From the NCBI GenBank assembly GCA_034429215.1, contig DAOUGI010000022.1, positions 35,074 to 99,073 of the forward strand: 64,000 nt of DNA, written 5' to 3'. This document shows, one piece after another, positions 1 through 7,875 of this stretch. The DNA is from JAFGOG01 sp034429215. GTDB taxonomy: Bacteria > Chloroflexota > Anaerolineae > JAAYZQ01. The notes beneath the pieces were generated by a model. That model was not told the origin of the DNA. It searched no databases and saw only the letters and a program-made list of their open reading frames with translations. The translations under genes were made by a program, and so were the position numbers. Each line of letters begins with the position of its first letter. The stretch's first letter is position 1.

Positions 1-4
1 CACA

Positions 5-78
5 GGGCATGACGGCATGCCCACGAACCCTTTACAGGAAGAGAGCGTTCAGACGGCGCCCCACCTCCGAACGCTCTC
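5..78 (-). promoter_or_regulatory. leader with two hairpins, transcribed leftwards out of the window
   Basis: Two perfect inverted repeats lie downstream of a minus-strand promoter: GAGAGCGTTC (41-50) with GAACGCTCTC (69-78), and GGGCATG (5-11) with CATGCCC (16-22). They would form stacked hairpins in the 5' leader of a gene that starts left of the window. They could also be terminators of a very short RNA. No known riboswitch class was recognised. Confidence 0.4.
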
Positions 79-104
79 AACCAATGGAGACGATGTTTGT
101 CCAC

Positions 105-133
105 AGTATAGCAAAAGGGAAGAGGGCTGTCAT
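105..133 (-). promoter_or_regulatory. sigma-70-like promoter, minus strand
   Basis: ATGACA at 128-133 and TATACT at 105-110 (read on the minus strand) are separated by 17 bp. The promoter faces left and drives whatever lies beyond position 1. It is back to back with the promoter of the Fe-S protein at 246-274. The 134-245 stretch between them holds no gene I can support. Confidence 0.5.
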
Positions 134-245
134 CGGCTAAAGCGCGGATTTGGGGTACGTAAAAAAGATGAGGGGAACAACGGGAATTCTCCACAGCACG
201 CGTAGCGCACCTACACAAATCACGTAAGAGATCTTGAGCGCCTGC

Positions 246-274
246 TTGCCATCTAGTTGCAGTCAGATTATAAT
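246..274 (+). promoter_or_regulatory. promoter of the Fe-S domain protein
   Basis: TTGCCA (246-251), 17 bp spacer, perfect TATAAT (269-274). The predicted transcript starts near 281, leaving a short leader with a GGAGGAG ribosome binding site just before the ATG at 299. Confidence 0.65.
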
Positions 275-298
275 AGAGACCAACTGGGAGGAGGAGCT

Positions 299-835
299 AT
301 GTTCATTATCAAGAACTATGAGCTACGTCTAGAGACGCCCGGCTGCGCGCCTGGCGCAGAGCACTGGAATGCCACGGCTCGCTTCGATTACGACATCAGC
401 GCTGTGTTTCCCTACCTCAACGCCGTGTGGAAGGGAGCTCACTACAACCCCCGGGCTCAGCAGTTGGCCTGCCGTATTGAAGACCGGGCGGTAGCCTTCA
501 ATCCAGGTGCAATTACGATCAGCAACCTGCTCGATCGCGACACGGCCACGGTCGAGATGGAAAAGCTGATCGCCCAGATCAACCGCATCTGGATGGACCG
601 CGACCTGCTGACGCCTCGCTACACGGCCCGCAAGCGCCTGGTGGTCATGGAGATCTACAAGCTGCTGCCCCAGACCAACTGCAAGCTGTGCGGCCGGCCA
701 TCCTGCTTTGCCTTTGCCAGCCAGGTCACCGTCGGCGCGGCCGAGCCCGAGGTCTGCATGCCACTTTTCGGCGAGGAGCTATACGCTCACCAGCGCCAGG
801 CGCTCCTGGAGATGCTGGCCGAAGCAGCAAGCTAG
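299..835 (+). CDS. Fe-S cluster (CODH/ACS-type 4Fe-4S) domain protein
   Basis: 178 residues, started at the ATG preceded by GGAGGAG rather than at an earlier in-frame start that would lie upstream of the promoter's -10 box. The C-terminal third carries LLPQTNCKLCGRPSCFAFA followed by a further Cys. This is the CxxCxxxxC...C arrangement of the 4Fe-4S domain found in corrinoid/CO dehydrogenase-acetyl-CoA synthase proteins and in many stand-alone redox proteins. The N-terminal ~110 residues are not recognised. No CODH/ACS genes are nearby, so a role in the acetyl-CoA pathway cannot be assumed. It is a single gene with its own promoter, and a strong hairpin follows it. Confidence 0.75.
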   Translation: MFIIKNYELRLETPGCAPGAEHWNATARFDYDISAVFPYLNAVWKGAHYNPRAQQLACRIEDRAVAFNPGAITISNLLDRDTATVEMEKLIAQINRIWMDRDLLTPRYTARKRLVVMEIYKLLPQTNCKLCGRPSCFAFASQVTVGAAEPEVCMPLFGEELYAHQRQALLEMLAEAAS

Positions 836-849
836 CACATCAATAGAAA

Positions 850-881
850 AACCCGGTTCCCCCGACCAGAGGAACCGGGTT
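850..881. terminator. bidirectional terminator hairpin
   Basis: AACCCGGTTCC at 850-860 pairs perfectly with GGAACCGGGTT at 871-881 around a 10-nt loop. It sits between the end of the Fe-S protein (plus) and the end of the DUF4139-like gene (minus), with A-rich and T-rich flanks, so it can serve both. Confidence 0.75.
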
Positions 882-889
882 TCCGTCAT

Positions 890-2842
890 CTAGCCCAGGA
901 CTTTGAGCTTGGCGTCGACCTCCTGCTTCAGGCGCTCGATCTCGGCCTTGAGCGCCGCCTCCTGCTGGCTCAGCGCTTTCAACTGCTCCTCAGTAGCCTG
1001 CAACTGATCGACGTACTGAGTCCGCAGGGCGCCCTCCTTGCCGGTCGCAGACAAGGCTGCCATGTTGCCCTGGATCTGCTGCTGCGCCTTGTAGATCTTT
1101 TGCCGGTCTTTGTCCAGCTCGGCCAGTCGCAGTTCATTGTCGGCGATCTTGGCCCACAGCTTGAGTAGCTCGGCCGCCTGGTCATGTGACTTGCGATCGA
1201 GCAGCCCTTGCTTCAGGTAGTGCTGCAACCCCTCGTATGACTGCCGGCGCAGCTCTTCGTGGCGGCTCATCAGGCGGCGTTCCTGGACGCGCAGCACGTT
1301 CTCCCCCCGGGCCGGCACCTTTATCTCGAACCTAAAATGCTCGTCGGTGTGTTCCTTCGGCTCTGGCGTATCGAACAGCTCATACTCACCCAGTCTCGGG
1401 TGTTCAATCAACACTGTCACCGGCTGGCCCGTGCTGTTGGTAAGCCGGTATTCCCGCCACTGGATGTTCCACTCTTCGATCAGCAGATAGGCGCCCCGGA
1501 TCCGCAGGCCGCGGATCTCGCGACCGGCGCCGCTCTCTTCGCGGACCTTGACCCCCAGCTCCACAGCATACGCCACAGCCATCTCGCTCCCGACCACAGT
1601 AAAGGGCAGCACCGCTTCGCCCACATACTCGCCCTTTTCCAGCACAGTGACCGGGCCGCGCTCCAGCGTCAGCCCAGACCCATTCTTCAGCCGCAGTGTG
1701 GCCACCGGATGGGCCGGCAGCTTGGCGCCGTTGTACAGCAGGTCTTTGCGATAGTCGAGATCGGCCGACACGATGGGCACCATGGCCGACTGGCCGCGGC
1801 CAACCGTCACCGGAGTGCCGATCACATACTGGAACAGCTCGCCCAACGCCTCGCCGGTCGTCGTCACTGGCGCTGCCTGGGCCAGCGCCTCGCGGCTGAT
1901 CGCTTTCATTGCCATCGGGGACGGCGCCGGCGCCGGGGCCGCGTCGTACATCGCCCGCATCGGCGCCATCGCCACCCCGGCTCCCAACGCCGCCTCCTCA
2001 AACTCCACGGGGGCCGCCGCCACGCGTGCTTCCTCCTCGACAACCGGCCGACTCGGGGTAAAGGGGTGATAAAGTTCATAGATGAAGGAGATCGGCATCC
2101 CGGCCACGAGGGAGAGAGAGATGCCTTCCAAGTCCTCCTCTAGCCGGTTGTCAAAGATGCCCCAGCCGAACAACAGCGCCTTTGGCCCGCCGCCTGCTTC
2201 CGGGTCGGCCACCAAGCGATAGCTGACCCGCCACGTGGGTGCCGGCGCGATGTAGCTGACCGACAGGTCGTGCTCCCCTGGCGTCAGGCGGATCTTGACC
2301 AGGCGATAGTTTTCCTGACTCAGCGCCGTCTGCAAGAAAAAGCGCAGGTCACTTGCGCCACGCTCGTCCAGGATCTCTACGCCCTGGACCCGACCCAGGC
2401 TCACAGCCTGCACCCCGGCAAGGTGAGCCTTGTCAGTCTCTGGTGCGTCGAGCAGGATCGAAACCAGCGAAGTGGCTAATGGCTGTCGCTCCGGCAGCTC
2501 GTCCAGGCCCAGCAGCGTGCCGGCCAACTGTTCCACCTGGTCCAGGAGGAGCCGGACCCGCCGCCCGCGCAGCCCCACTAGTAGGTCGCGCAGACTCCGG
2601 TCGTCACCCAACCGGATCGAGCAGCCGGCCAGGCGCTCCTCGCGGGTCTGGGGCGTGGCATACTCCAGGCCCAGCACCTGCCCGTCACCCCAATCGATGG
2701 CAGTCAGGCTTTTCAAGATATCATTCATCTCCTCCACACGGAAAGAAAGCTCCACCTCCTCGCCGCTCAGTCCTGCCCGGCGCTCGAAAAAGCCGACGCC
2801 GTGCTTGTACAGCGTCAAATGTGTAATAGGTAGGTTCGTCAT
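890..2842 (-). CDS. DUF4139-like protein with C-terminal coiled coil
   Basis: 650 residues from the second ATG of an ATGATG pair (2845/2842), each preceded by AGGAGG. The longer reading frame to 2893 has no ribosome binding site and would overlap the upstream gene. The N-terminal ~200 residues (LTLYKHGVGFFERR...) and the middle beta-rich part (PTWRVSYRL, then LFGWGIFDN) resemble proteins with DUF4139 domains. The last ~110 residues are rich in K, E, Q and A and should form a coiled coil. No signal peptide is visible, so it is probably cytoplasmic. Its function is unknown. It follows the Memo-family gene by 28 nt, in the same direction, so the two are likely cotranscribed from the 4198-4226 promoter. 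Confidence 0.65.
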   Translation of the reverse strand: MTNLPITHLTLYKHGVGFFERRAGLSGEEVELSFRVEEMNDILKSLTAIDWGDGQVLGLEYATPQTREERLAGCSIRLGDDRSLRDLLVGLRGRRVRLLLDQVEQLAGTLLGLDELPERQPLATSLVSILLDAPETDKAHLAGVQAVSLGRVQGVEILDERGASDLRFFLQTALSQENYRLVKIRLTPGEHDLSVSYIAPAPTWRVSYRLVADPEAGGGPKALLFGWGIFDNRLEEDLEGISLSLVAGMPISFIYELYHPFTPSRPVVEEEARVAAAPVEFEEAALGAGVAMAPMRAMYDAAPAPAPSPMAMKAISREALAQAAPVTTTGEALGELFQYVIGTPVTVGRGQSAMVPIVSADLDYRKDLLYNGAKLPAHPVATLRLKNGSGLTLERGPVTVLEKGEYVGEAVLPFTVVGSEMAVAYAVELGVKVREESGAGREIRGLRIRGAYLLIEEWNIQWREYRLTNSTGQPVTVLIEHPRLGEYELFDTPEPKEHTDEHFRFEIKVPARGENVLRVQERRLMSRHEELRRQSYEGLQHYLKQGLLDRKSHDQAAELLKLWAKIADNELRLAELDKDRQKIYKAQQQIQGNMAALSATGKEGALRTQYVDQLQATEEQLKALSQQEAALKAEIERLKQEVDAKLKVLG

Positions 2843-2870
2843 CATTCCTCCTGGCATAATCCGATCTACA

Positions 2871-4088
2871 CTAACGCAAAACTGCGCCTGCAATAGTCAC
2901 AAACGACAATCCCTGCGGATCGGCCGGGCAAACGGCATAGCCGGCCGGCCGGCCACTGGCGTTTTCCAATAACCGAAGCGTCAAATAGATCGGCGGCATG
3001 CCACACACCCGCCGCCGGTCACGCTCAGCTTTGAGCGTATCGAAAAAGGCCGCCGCGTCACCGGCATAAACCGCTGCCAGCAGCCGATCGTCGGCGTTGC
3101 GCAGTTGGGCCTTGGCGACAAAATCCAGCCCGTACGGGTCGCCAAACGCCGGGCCAATGTGCGCCAGGTCGGCGGCAGCCACCGCCAACACCCGCCGGGC
3201 TCCGAGCGCCGCTCGAAGCACTTCCAACAGCGCGTTGAACGGCTCGTAAATTGCCGGATCACCCTCTCCGGCCACAAAACCACCAAAACCGCCACACAGG
3301 ATGGGCAAAAGTGCCACCGGCCTGCCGCTGCGAACGAAATGCAGCCACACCGCGGCCAGCTCAATCGAATGCTCGTGGGCATGGTGGAGCTCTTCAGCAA
3401 AGGCGGCCTCCGACCCCAATGCCTCCGCCAACCTCTCGACTAGCGCATGGTCGGTGGGCAGTACACCCCAGGGTGTGGCATACGATTGGCGGGTCAGGGT
3501 CAGAGCGCCGTTGCTGCCCTGGTGGTCGGTGCCGAATATGATAACCAGCTCGGCATCGCTGGCTGCCTGCGCTGCCGCGCGCCACACCTCGGCATATACC
3601 GGCCCGCCCCGCTGATAATCGATGTGAGGACTGATCGCGCCCCGGACCGGCCCCGTCTCCTGGCCTGCCGCGGCGGGCGCCAGCGCATCTACGTACCCCT
3701 GCAACTTGGCCGCCGCTTCTGCCGGATCGTCTGGAAAACTAGATCCAGCCGATTCCATGGGACGAAAGGGTGCCTCCCGATAGACCTTTAGGATTGCGGC
3801 AATCGCCGCCGCAGAGCGCTCGTTGTCGAGCAGATAGGCCTTGTCCAGGTCGGCTACGAGCTTGGACAACAAGCCAGGGGCAAGGCGCATCCCAATGCGG
3901 ATGGTGAACGCCGCCTGCAAGGCTGCCTCATCGCGCGTGCCGTCCATCAGGCCCAGCAACGGCGCCAGAGGCTGAGGAATGGCGATCGCGGCTTCACCCA
4001 GCCGCAGCGGATCGCGCAACAGGATCATCGCCTGCCCCCGGTGTTGGATCGGCTGGATCTCCACGTCACGCAGTTTGGGGCCAGTCAT
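2871..4088 (-). CDS. AmmeMemoRadiSam system protein B (Memo family)
   Basis: 405 residues from an ATG preceded by GAGGGGG. The C-terminal ~270 residues are a Memo domain (related to extradiol dioxygenases): GAISPHIDYQRGGPVYAEVW, VIIFGTDHQG, then ELHHAHEHSIELAAVWL and a late AAADLAHIGPAFGD block that supply the conserved His, Asp and Glu residues. About 130 N-terminal residues precede it and look like a small helical PqqD/winged-helix type domain. In many genomes Memo is found with AMMECR1 and a radical SAM protein. Neither is present here; the neighbour is the DUF4139-like gene instead. The biochemical role of the family is unsettled. Confidence 0.8.
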   Translation of the reverse strand: MTGPKLRDVEIQPIQHRGQAMILLRDPLRLGEAAIAIPQPLAPLLGLMDGTRDEAALQAAFTIRIGMRLAPGLLSKLVADLDKAYLLDNERSAAAIAAILKVYREAPFRPMESAGSSFPDDPAEAAAKLQGYVDALAPAAAGQETGPVRGAISPHIDYQRGGPVYAEVWRAAAQAASDAELVIIFGTDHQGSNGALTLTRQSYATPWGVLPTDHALVERLAEALGSEAAFAEELHHAHEHSIELAAVWLHFVRSGRPVALLPILCGGFGGFVAGEGDPAIYEPFNALLEVLRAALGARRVLAVAAADLAHIGPAFGDPYGLDFVAKAQLRNADDRLLAAVYAGDAAAFFDTLKAERDRRRVCGMPPIYLTLRLLENASGRPAGYAVCPADPQGLSFVTIAGAVLR

Positions 4089-4197
4089 CACAACCCCCTC
4101 TGATTCACCACATCCCACCTTACGGCGCCAAAGTGCAGGCTAACCACCCCTTCCAATCCCGGCAGTGGGGTGCGGACGGTCATCGTCTTCTCCAGAC

Positions 4198-4226
4198 AGT
4201 ATAGCACATCCGCCTGCCAGTGGCAA
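4198..4226 (-). promoter_or_regulatory. promoter of the Memo/DUF4139 pair
   Basis: On the minus strand, TTGCCA (4221-4226) and TATACT (4198-4203) are separated by 17 bp. The promoter is divergent from the MFS promoter, and its -35 box is only 9 bp from that promoter's -35 box. Confidence 0.65.
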
Positions 4227-4246
4227 GCCGCCGGTTTGCCGGCGGC
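4227..4246. promoter_or_regulatory. candidate operator between two divergent promoters
   Basis: A perfect inverted repeat GCCGCCGG-TTTG-CCGGCGGC starts right next to the minus-strand -35 box and covers the plus-strand -35 box (4236-4241). A protein bound here could control both transcripts. The regulator is unknown. Confidence 0.4.
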
Positions 4247-4263
4247 CTGAACTGTGTTATACT
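4236..4263 (+). promoter_or_regulatory. promoter of the MFS transporter
   Basis: TTGCCG (4236-4241), 16-bp spacer, TATACT (4258-4263). It rules out a GTG start at 4254, which lies inside the promoter. Confidence 0.6.
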
Positions 4264-4301
4264 TGGCAACTGCTTTTCAACCAACAAAAAGAGATTTCGC
4301 T

Positions 4302-5516
4302 GTGGAGACCTGGAAACGCAACCTATATGTCGTCTGGGCCTCCGAGCTTCTGGCAATCGCCGGTTTCTCGGTGGCCTTTCCCTTCCTGCCCTATTACGTA
4401 CAGGAGCTCGGCGTCACCAAGCCTGGAGAAGTGGAGATGTGGTCGGGGATCATCATTGCCGCCCAGGCGGTGACCATGGCCATCTTTTCTCCCATCTGGG
4501 GCTCGCTGGCCGACCGCTACGGGCGCAAGCTGATGATCGAGCGAGCGACCTTTGGCGGAGCCATCGTCCTGACGGCGATGGGCTTTGTTCAGAACGCCTG
4601 GCAACTGGCGGCCCTCAGGGCTGTGCAGGGAGCACTAACTGGAACCGTGGCAGCCGCCATGACCCTGGTCGCCAGCTCGACGCCCCGCGAGCGATCCGGC
4701 CATGCGCTCGGCCTTCTTCAGATGGCAATCTGGATCGGTGGGTCAGTCGGGCCGCTGATCGGCGGTCTCGTAGCCGACGCGTGGGGCTACCGTGCTGCCT
4801 TTTGGATCACGGGCGCACTCCTGTTGGCATCTGGCCTGACAGTTTGGCTATTTGTAAAAGAGGATTTCACACCACCGCCCCGTGACGCGCGCAGCTCCAA
4901 AGACAGCATGTGGAGCGGTATCCGGCTGGTGATGACCGTGAGCAGTCTGGTGGCCCTTCTCGGTGTTCGGGTCATTACCCGGCTGGGCACCAGTATCACA
5001 TCACCCATTTTGCCTTTGTTCATCCAGAACCTGGCAGGACCAGATGCTCGCGTGGCATCGTTAACCGGCTTGATCTCCGGGATCACAGCCGCCACCAGTG
5101 CTGTGAGCGCCGTCCTACTTGGCCGGGCCTGCGACCGCTTTGGTCCCTGGGGGGTCCTGCTGGCTTCAACCGCAGCGACAGCGGTGTTGTATGCTCCCCA
5201 GGCAGCAGTGACAACTCCCTGGCAGCTGCTGATCCTACAGGCTGCTGTTGGCTTTACGCTGGGCGGCATGGTTACCTCGACCACCGCTTTCCAAGCCAAA
5301 CTGGCCCCTGAGGGCCGCCAGGGAGTTGTCTATGGCCTAGATGCCAGCGCTACTTCAGTGGCCAACGCAGTAGGGCCGATGATAGGCGCCGGCGCAGCAG
5401 CCGGATTTGGCCTACGACTGCCGTTCCTACTGACCTCCGGAGCACTCGCCGGAGCGGCCGGGCTGGTATGGAAGCTGCTCCCTCCGAACAGAAAGAAAGA
5501 GCCGCCTATCTCTTGA
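4302..5516 (+). CDS. MFS multidrug-type efflux transporter
   Basis: 404 residues from GTG at 4302, the first good start after the predicted transcription start near 4270. It has twelve hydrophobic segments. Between segments 2 and 3 lies GSLADRYGRKLM, the G-x-L-a-D-r-x-G-r-k signature of the major facilitator superfamily. A similar weaker motif (GRACDRFGPWG) marks the second half. The N-terminal half resembles the DHA1 drug:H+ antiporters. The substrate cannot be told from sequence. The 3' end overlaps the 3' end of enolase by 11 bp on the other strand, so the two transcripts converge without a terminator between them. Confidence 0.85.
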   Translation: METWKRNLYVVWASELLAIAGFSVAFPFLPYYVQELGVTKPGEVEMWSGIIIAAQAVTMAIFSPIWGSLADRYGRKLMIERATFGGAIVLTAMGFVQNAWQLAALRAVQGALTGTVAAAMTLVASSTPRERSGHALGLLQMAIWIGGSVGPLIGGLVADAWGYRAAFWITGALLLASGLTVWLFVKEDFTPPPRDARSSKDSMWSGIRLVMTVSSLVALLGVRVITRLGTSITSPILPLFIQNLAGPDARVASLTGLISGITAATSAVSAVLLGRACDRFGPWGVLLASTAATAVLYAPQAAVTTPWQLLILQAAVGFTLGGMVTSTTAFQAKLAPEGRQGVVYGLDASATSVANAVGPMIGAGAAAGFGLRLPFLLTSGALAGAAGLVWKLLPPNRKKEPPIS

Positions 5517-6792
5517 TGTTGTAAAAGGCGCTCATCCCGGCGTACACTGCCGTCTCGCCCAGCTCCTCTTCGATGCGCAGCAGTTGGTTGAACTTGGCCA
5601 CCCGATCACTCCGGCACGGGGCGCCGGTCTTGATCTGCCCGGCATTTACCGCCACCACCAGGTCAGAGATCGTCGCGTCCTCGGTCTCGCCTGAACGATG
5701 GGATACAACAGCCGTCCAGCCTGCCTGCTTGGCCATTTCGATGGCTGCCAGCGTCTCGGTCAGTGTCCCGATCTGGTTGAGCTTGATCAGAATGCTGTTG
5801 GCCGCCCGCCGTTCGATGGCCATCTTGAGCCGCTCGACATTCGTCACCAGCAGATCGTCGCCCACGATCTGAATCCGATCGCCCAGCCGCTGTCGCATCA
5901 GGATCCAGCTGTCCCAATCATCCTCGGCCAGACCGTCCTCGATGGAGATGATCGGGTATTTGTCAACCCACGCCTGGTAGAAATCGACCATCTGCTCGCC
6001 ACTCAACGTGCGGCCCTCTTTCTTGAGGTGGTACTTGCCGTCGTCGAACAGTTCGCTCGCGGCAGGATCCAGAGCGATATAGATATCCTGCCCCGGCCGG
6101 TAACCTGCCTTCTGGATCGCCTCCAGGATGACCTCCAGCGCCTCCTCATTCGACTTGAGTGATGGCGCAAAGCCACCCTCGTCGCCCACGCTGGTGCCAT
6201 ACCCCCGCTTACTGAGCACCTTTTTCAGAGCGTGGTACGTCTCGGCTCCCCAGCGCAGCGCCTCGGCAAACGACGGCGCCCCAACCGGCATGGCCATGAA
6301 CTCTTGCAGGTCTGGGCCGTCCACGGCATGCTTGCCGCCGTTCAGGATGTTCATCATCGGCACAGGCAGCGTTCGCGCCGACACGCCGCCGATGTAGCGG
6401 TAGAGCGGCAATCCGAGCAGATCGGCAGCCGCCTTGGCCACAGCCAGGCTGACGCCCAGGATGGCATTAGCGCCCAGATGGCCCTTGTTGGGTGTCCCAT
6501 CCAGTGCAATCAGATATTCATCGATCGCCACCTGATCCAGTGCATCCCAGCCCCACAGCTCCTCGGCGATGATGGCGTTGACATTTTCCACCGCCAACAG
6601 CACACCCTTGCCCGAGTAGCGCTCGGCATCCCCGTCACGCAGCTCCACTGCCTCATGGGCACCGGTCGAGGCACCCGACGGCACCGCCGCCCGGCCAAAT
6701 ACTCCCTCTTCCAGCACCACCTCGACCTCGACCGTTGGGTTACCCCGCGAGTCAAGGATCTCCCGACCTATGATCTCTTCAATTGACGTCAT
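5506..6792 (-). CDS. eno: enolase
   Basis: 428 residues, normal for bacterial enolase, which converts 2-phosphoglycerate to phosphoenolpyruvate. Family motifs are intact: IEEIIGREILDSRGNPTVEV and AAVPSGASTGAHEA at the N terminus, NGGKHAVDGPDLQEFM, SVGDEGGFAP, SIEDGLAEDDWDSW, QIVGDDLLVTN, LIKLNQIGTLTET (catalytic Lys) and SHRSGETEDATI near the C terminus. It starts with ATG overlapping the stop of the DRTGG gene (ATGA), with GGAGG upstream. It is therefore the last gene of a three-gene operon with the acyl-CoA synthetase and the DRTGG protein, tying lower glycolysis to acetate/acetyl-CoA metabolism. Confidence 0.97.
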   Translation of the reverse strand: MTSIEEIIGREILDSRGNPTVEVEVVLEEGVFGRAAVPSGASTGAHEAVELRDGDAERYSGKGVLLAVENVNAIIAEELWGWDALDQVAIDEYLIALDGTPNKGHLGANAILGVSLAVAKAAADLLGLPLYRYIGGVSARTLPVPMMNILNGGKHAVDGPDLQEFMAMPVGAPSFAEALRWGAETYHALKKVLSKRGYGTSVGDEGGFAPSLKSNEEALEVILEAIQKAGYRPGQDIYIALDPAASELFDDGKYHLKKEGRTLSGEQMVDFYQAWVDKYPIISIEDGLAEDDWDSWILMRQRLGDRIQIVGDDLLVTNVERLKMAIERRAANSILIKLNQIGTLTETLAAIEMAKQAGWTAVVSHRSGETEDATISDLVVAVNAGQIKTGAPCRSDRVAKFNQLLRIEEELGETAVYAGMSAFYNIKR

Positions 6793-7865
6793 TCTTTCCT
6801 CCGTAAATCTAGAGCGGCATACAGCCGCTCGAAATCAAACCGATCCTCTAACATCTGTTCGAAGCGCTCGATCTTTTTGGCCTGGTGGATGCGGGTCTTG
6901 CCAAAATAGCGCTCGATCACTTCCACCGCCGTCAGCGTGTCCTGCTTGACCAGGATCATCGGCACACCCACCTCGGCCGCCCGACCGACAATGATCGGGC
7001 TAGGGTGGAGGTCGCCAGTCAGGATCAAGCACTTGGTGCTCGTCTCCAGGGCAGCCAGTTGGATATCAGGTCGGTCACCGCCGGTGATGACCGCCTTGTT
7101 GGGCTTGCGCCGGAAGTAGGTCAGTGCCGAATCGACACCCATAGCCCCGATCATCAAATGCTCGACCAGCTCGTCGGCCTGATCGGCACAACACAGGATC
7201 TCTCCGGCCAGCAGCTCGGCCAGCTCATTCACGCTGATCGACAACAGCAGCCTTTCCTGGGGCAAGACGGCATACACCGGCAGTCCTCGCGCCTCCAGCG
7301 ACGGCTTGGCGACCTCCTGAGCAAACGGCATCCGCTGCCGGGGCACGCCGTTCAGCACCGCCCCAACGAACCGGTCGCCGAATTGAGCCTGGGCAGCCAA
7401 CAGATCGTCCATTACCTGCAGATCCTCGTCGTAATGGATGATCGCCAGGACACGAGCATCCAGGAGCTGGGCCACCAGAAAAGGAGGCAGGCCGATGGCA
7501 TAACCTTCGCGCAGGCTGCTGCCGCCCTCCAGGATCACTGCATCACGTCCCTTGGCTATCCGCTCGTAGGCTGACCGCAGCTTTTCCCGAAAGTCGGTGA
7601 CATCGCTCTCCTTCAGATACTGTTCCAGTATAGCCGGAGAGATGCCCACCGGTGCCATGTCTTCTATCGGATCGGACAGATCGAGCGTCTGCCTGAAAAA
7701 TTCGGCATCCTCATCGACCAGACCGGCCGCCAGGCGTGCCCCGGCGCTCAGCGGCTTCAAGTACCCAACGCTCAAACCATCCCTCCGCATCCGTCTAGCC
7801 AGACCAATGCAGAGCGCGCTTTTGCCCGAAAACGTCTCGGTCGAAGTCACATACAGAGTAGCCAT
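6789..7865 (-). CDS. BioD-like P-loop / DRTGG domain protein (Pta N-terminal-like)
   Basis: 358 residues. The N-terminal half is a dethiobiotin-synthetase-like P-loop domain (LYVTSTETFSGKSALCIGLA as the Walker A region, VILEGGSSLREG in mid domain). The C-terminal part carries the DRTGG fold (AVITGGDRPDIQLAALET). This is the architecture of the N-terminal regulatory half of long phosphate acetyltransferases, but the catalytic acetyltransferase domain is absent. Ten nucleotides separate it from the acyl-CoA synthetase upstream, and it overlaps enolase downstream. A sensor or regulator role in acetyl-CoA metabolism is inference from that context. Confidence 0.8.
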   Translation of the reverse strand: MATLYVTSTETFSGKSALCIGLARRMRRDGLSVGYLKPLSAGARLAAGLVDEDAEFFRQTLDLSDPIEDMAPVGISPAILEQYLKESDVTDFREKLRSAYERIAKGRDAVILEGGSSLREGYAIGLPPFLVAQLLDARVLAIIHYDEDLQVMDDLLAAQAQFGDRFVGAVLNGVPRQRMPFAQEVAKPSLEARGLPVYAVLPQERLLLSISVNELAELLAGEILCCADQADELVEHLMIGAMGVDSALTYFRRKPNKAVITGGDRPDIQLAALETSTKCLILTGDLHPSPIIVGRAAEVGVPMILVKQDTLTAVEVIERYFGKTRIHQAKKIERFEQMLEDRFDFERLYAALDLRRKE

Positions 7866-7875
7866 TCTTGCCTCC

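Noticed and set aside
17..205. A 62-codon open frame at the left edge
   Set aside because: It runs across the hairpins and promoter and lacks a ribosome site.
1259..2143. A 294-codon open frame antisense to the DUF4139-like gene
   Set aside because: His/Arg-rich shadow frame without motifs or ribosome site.
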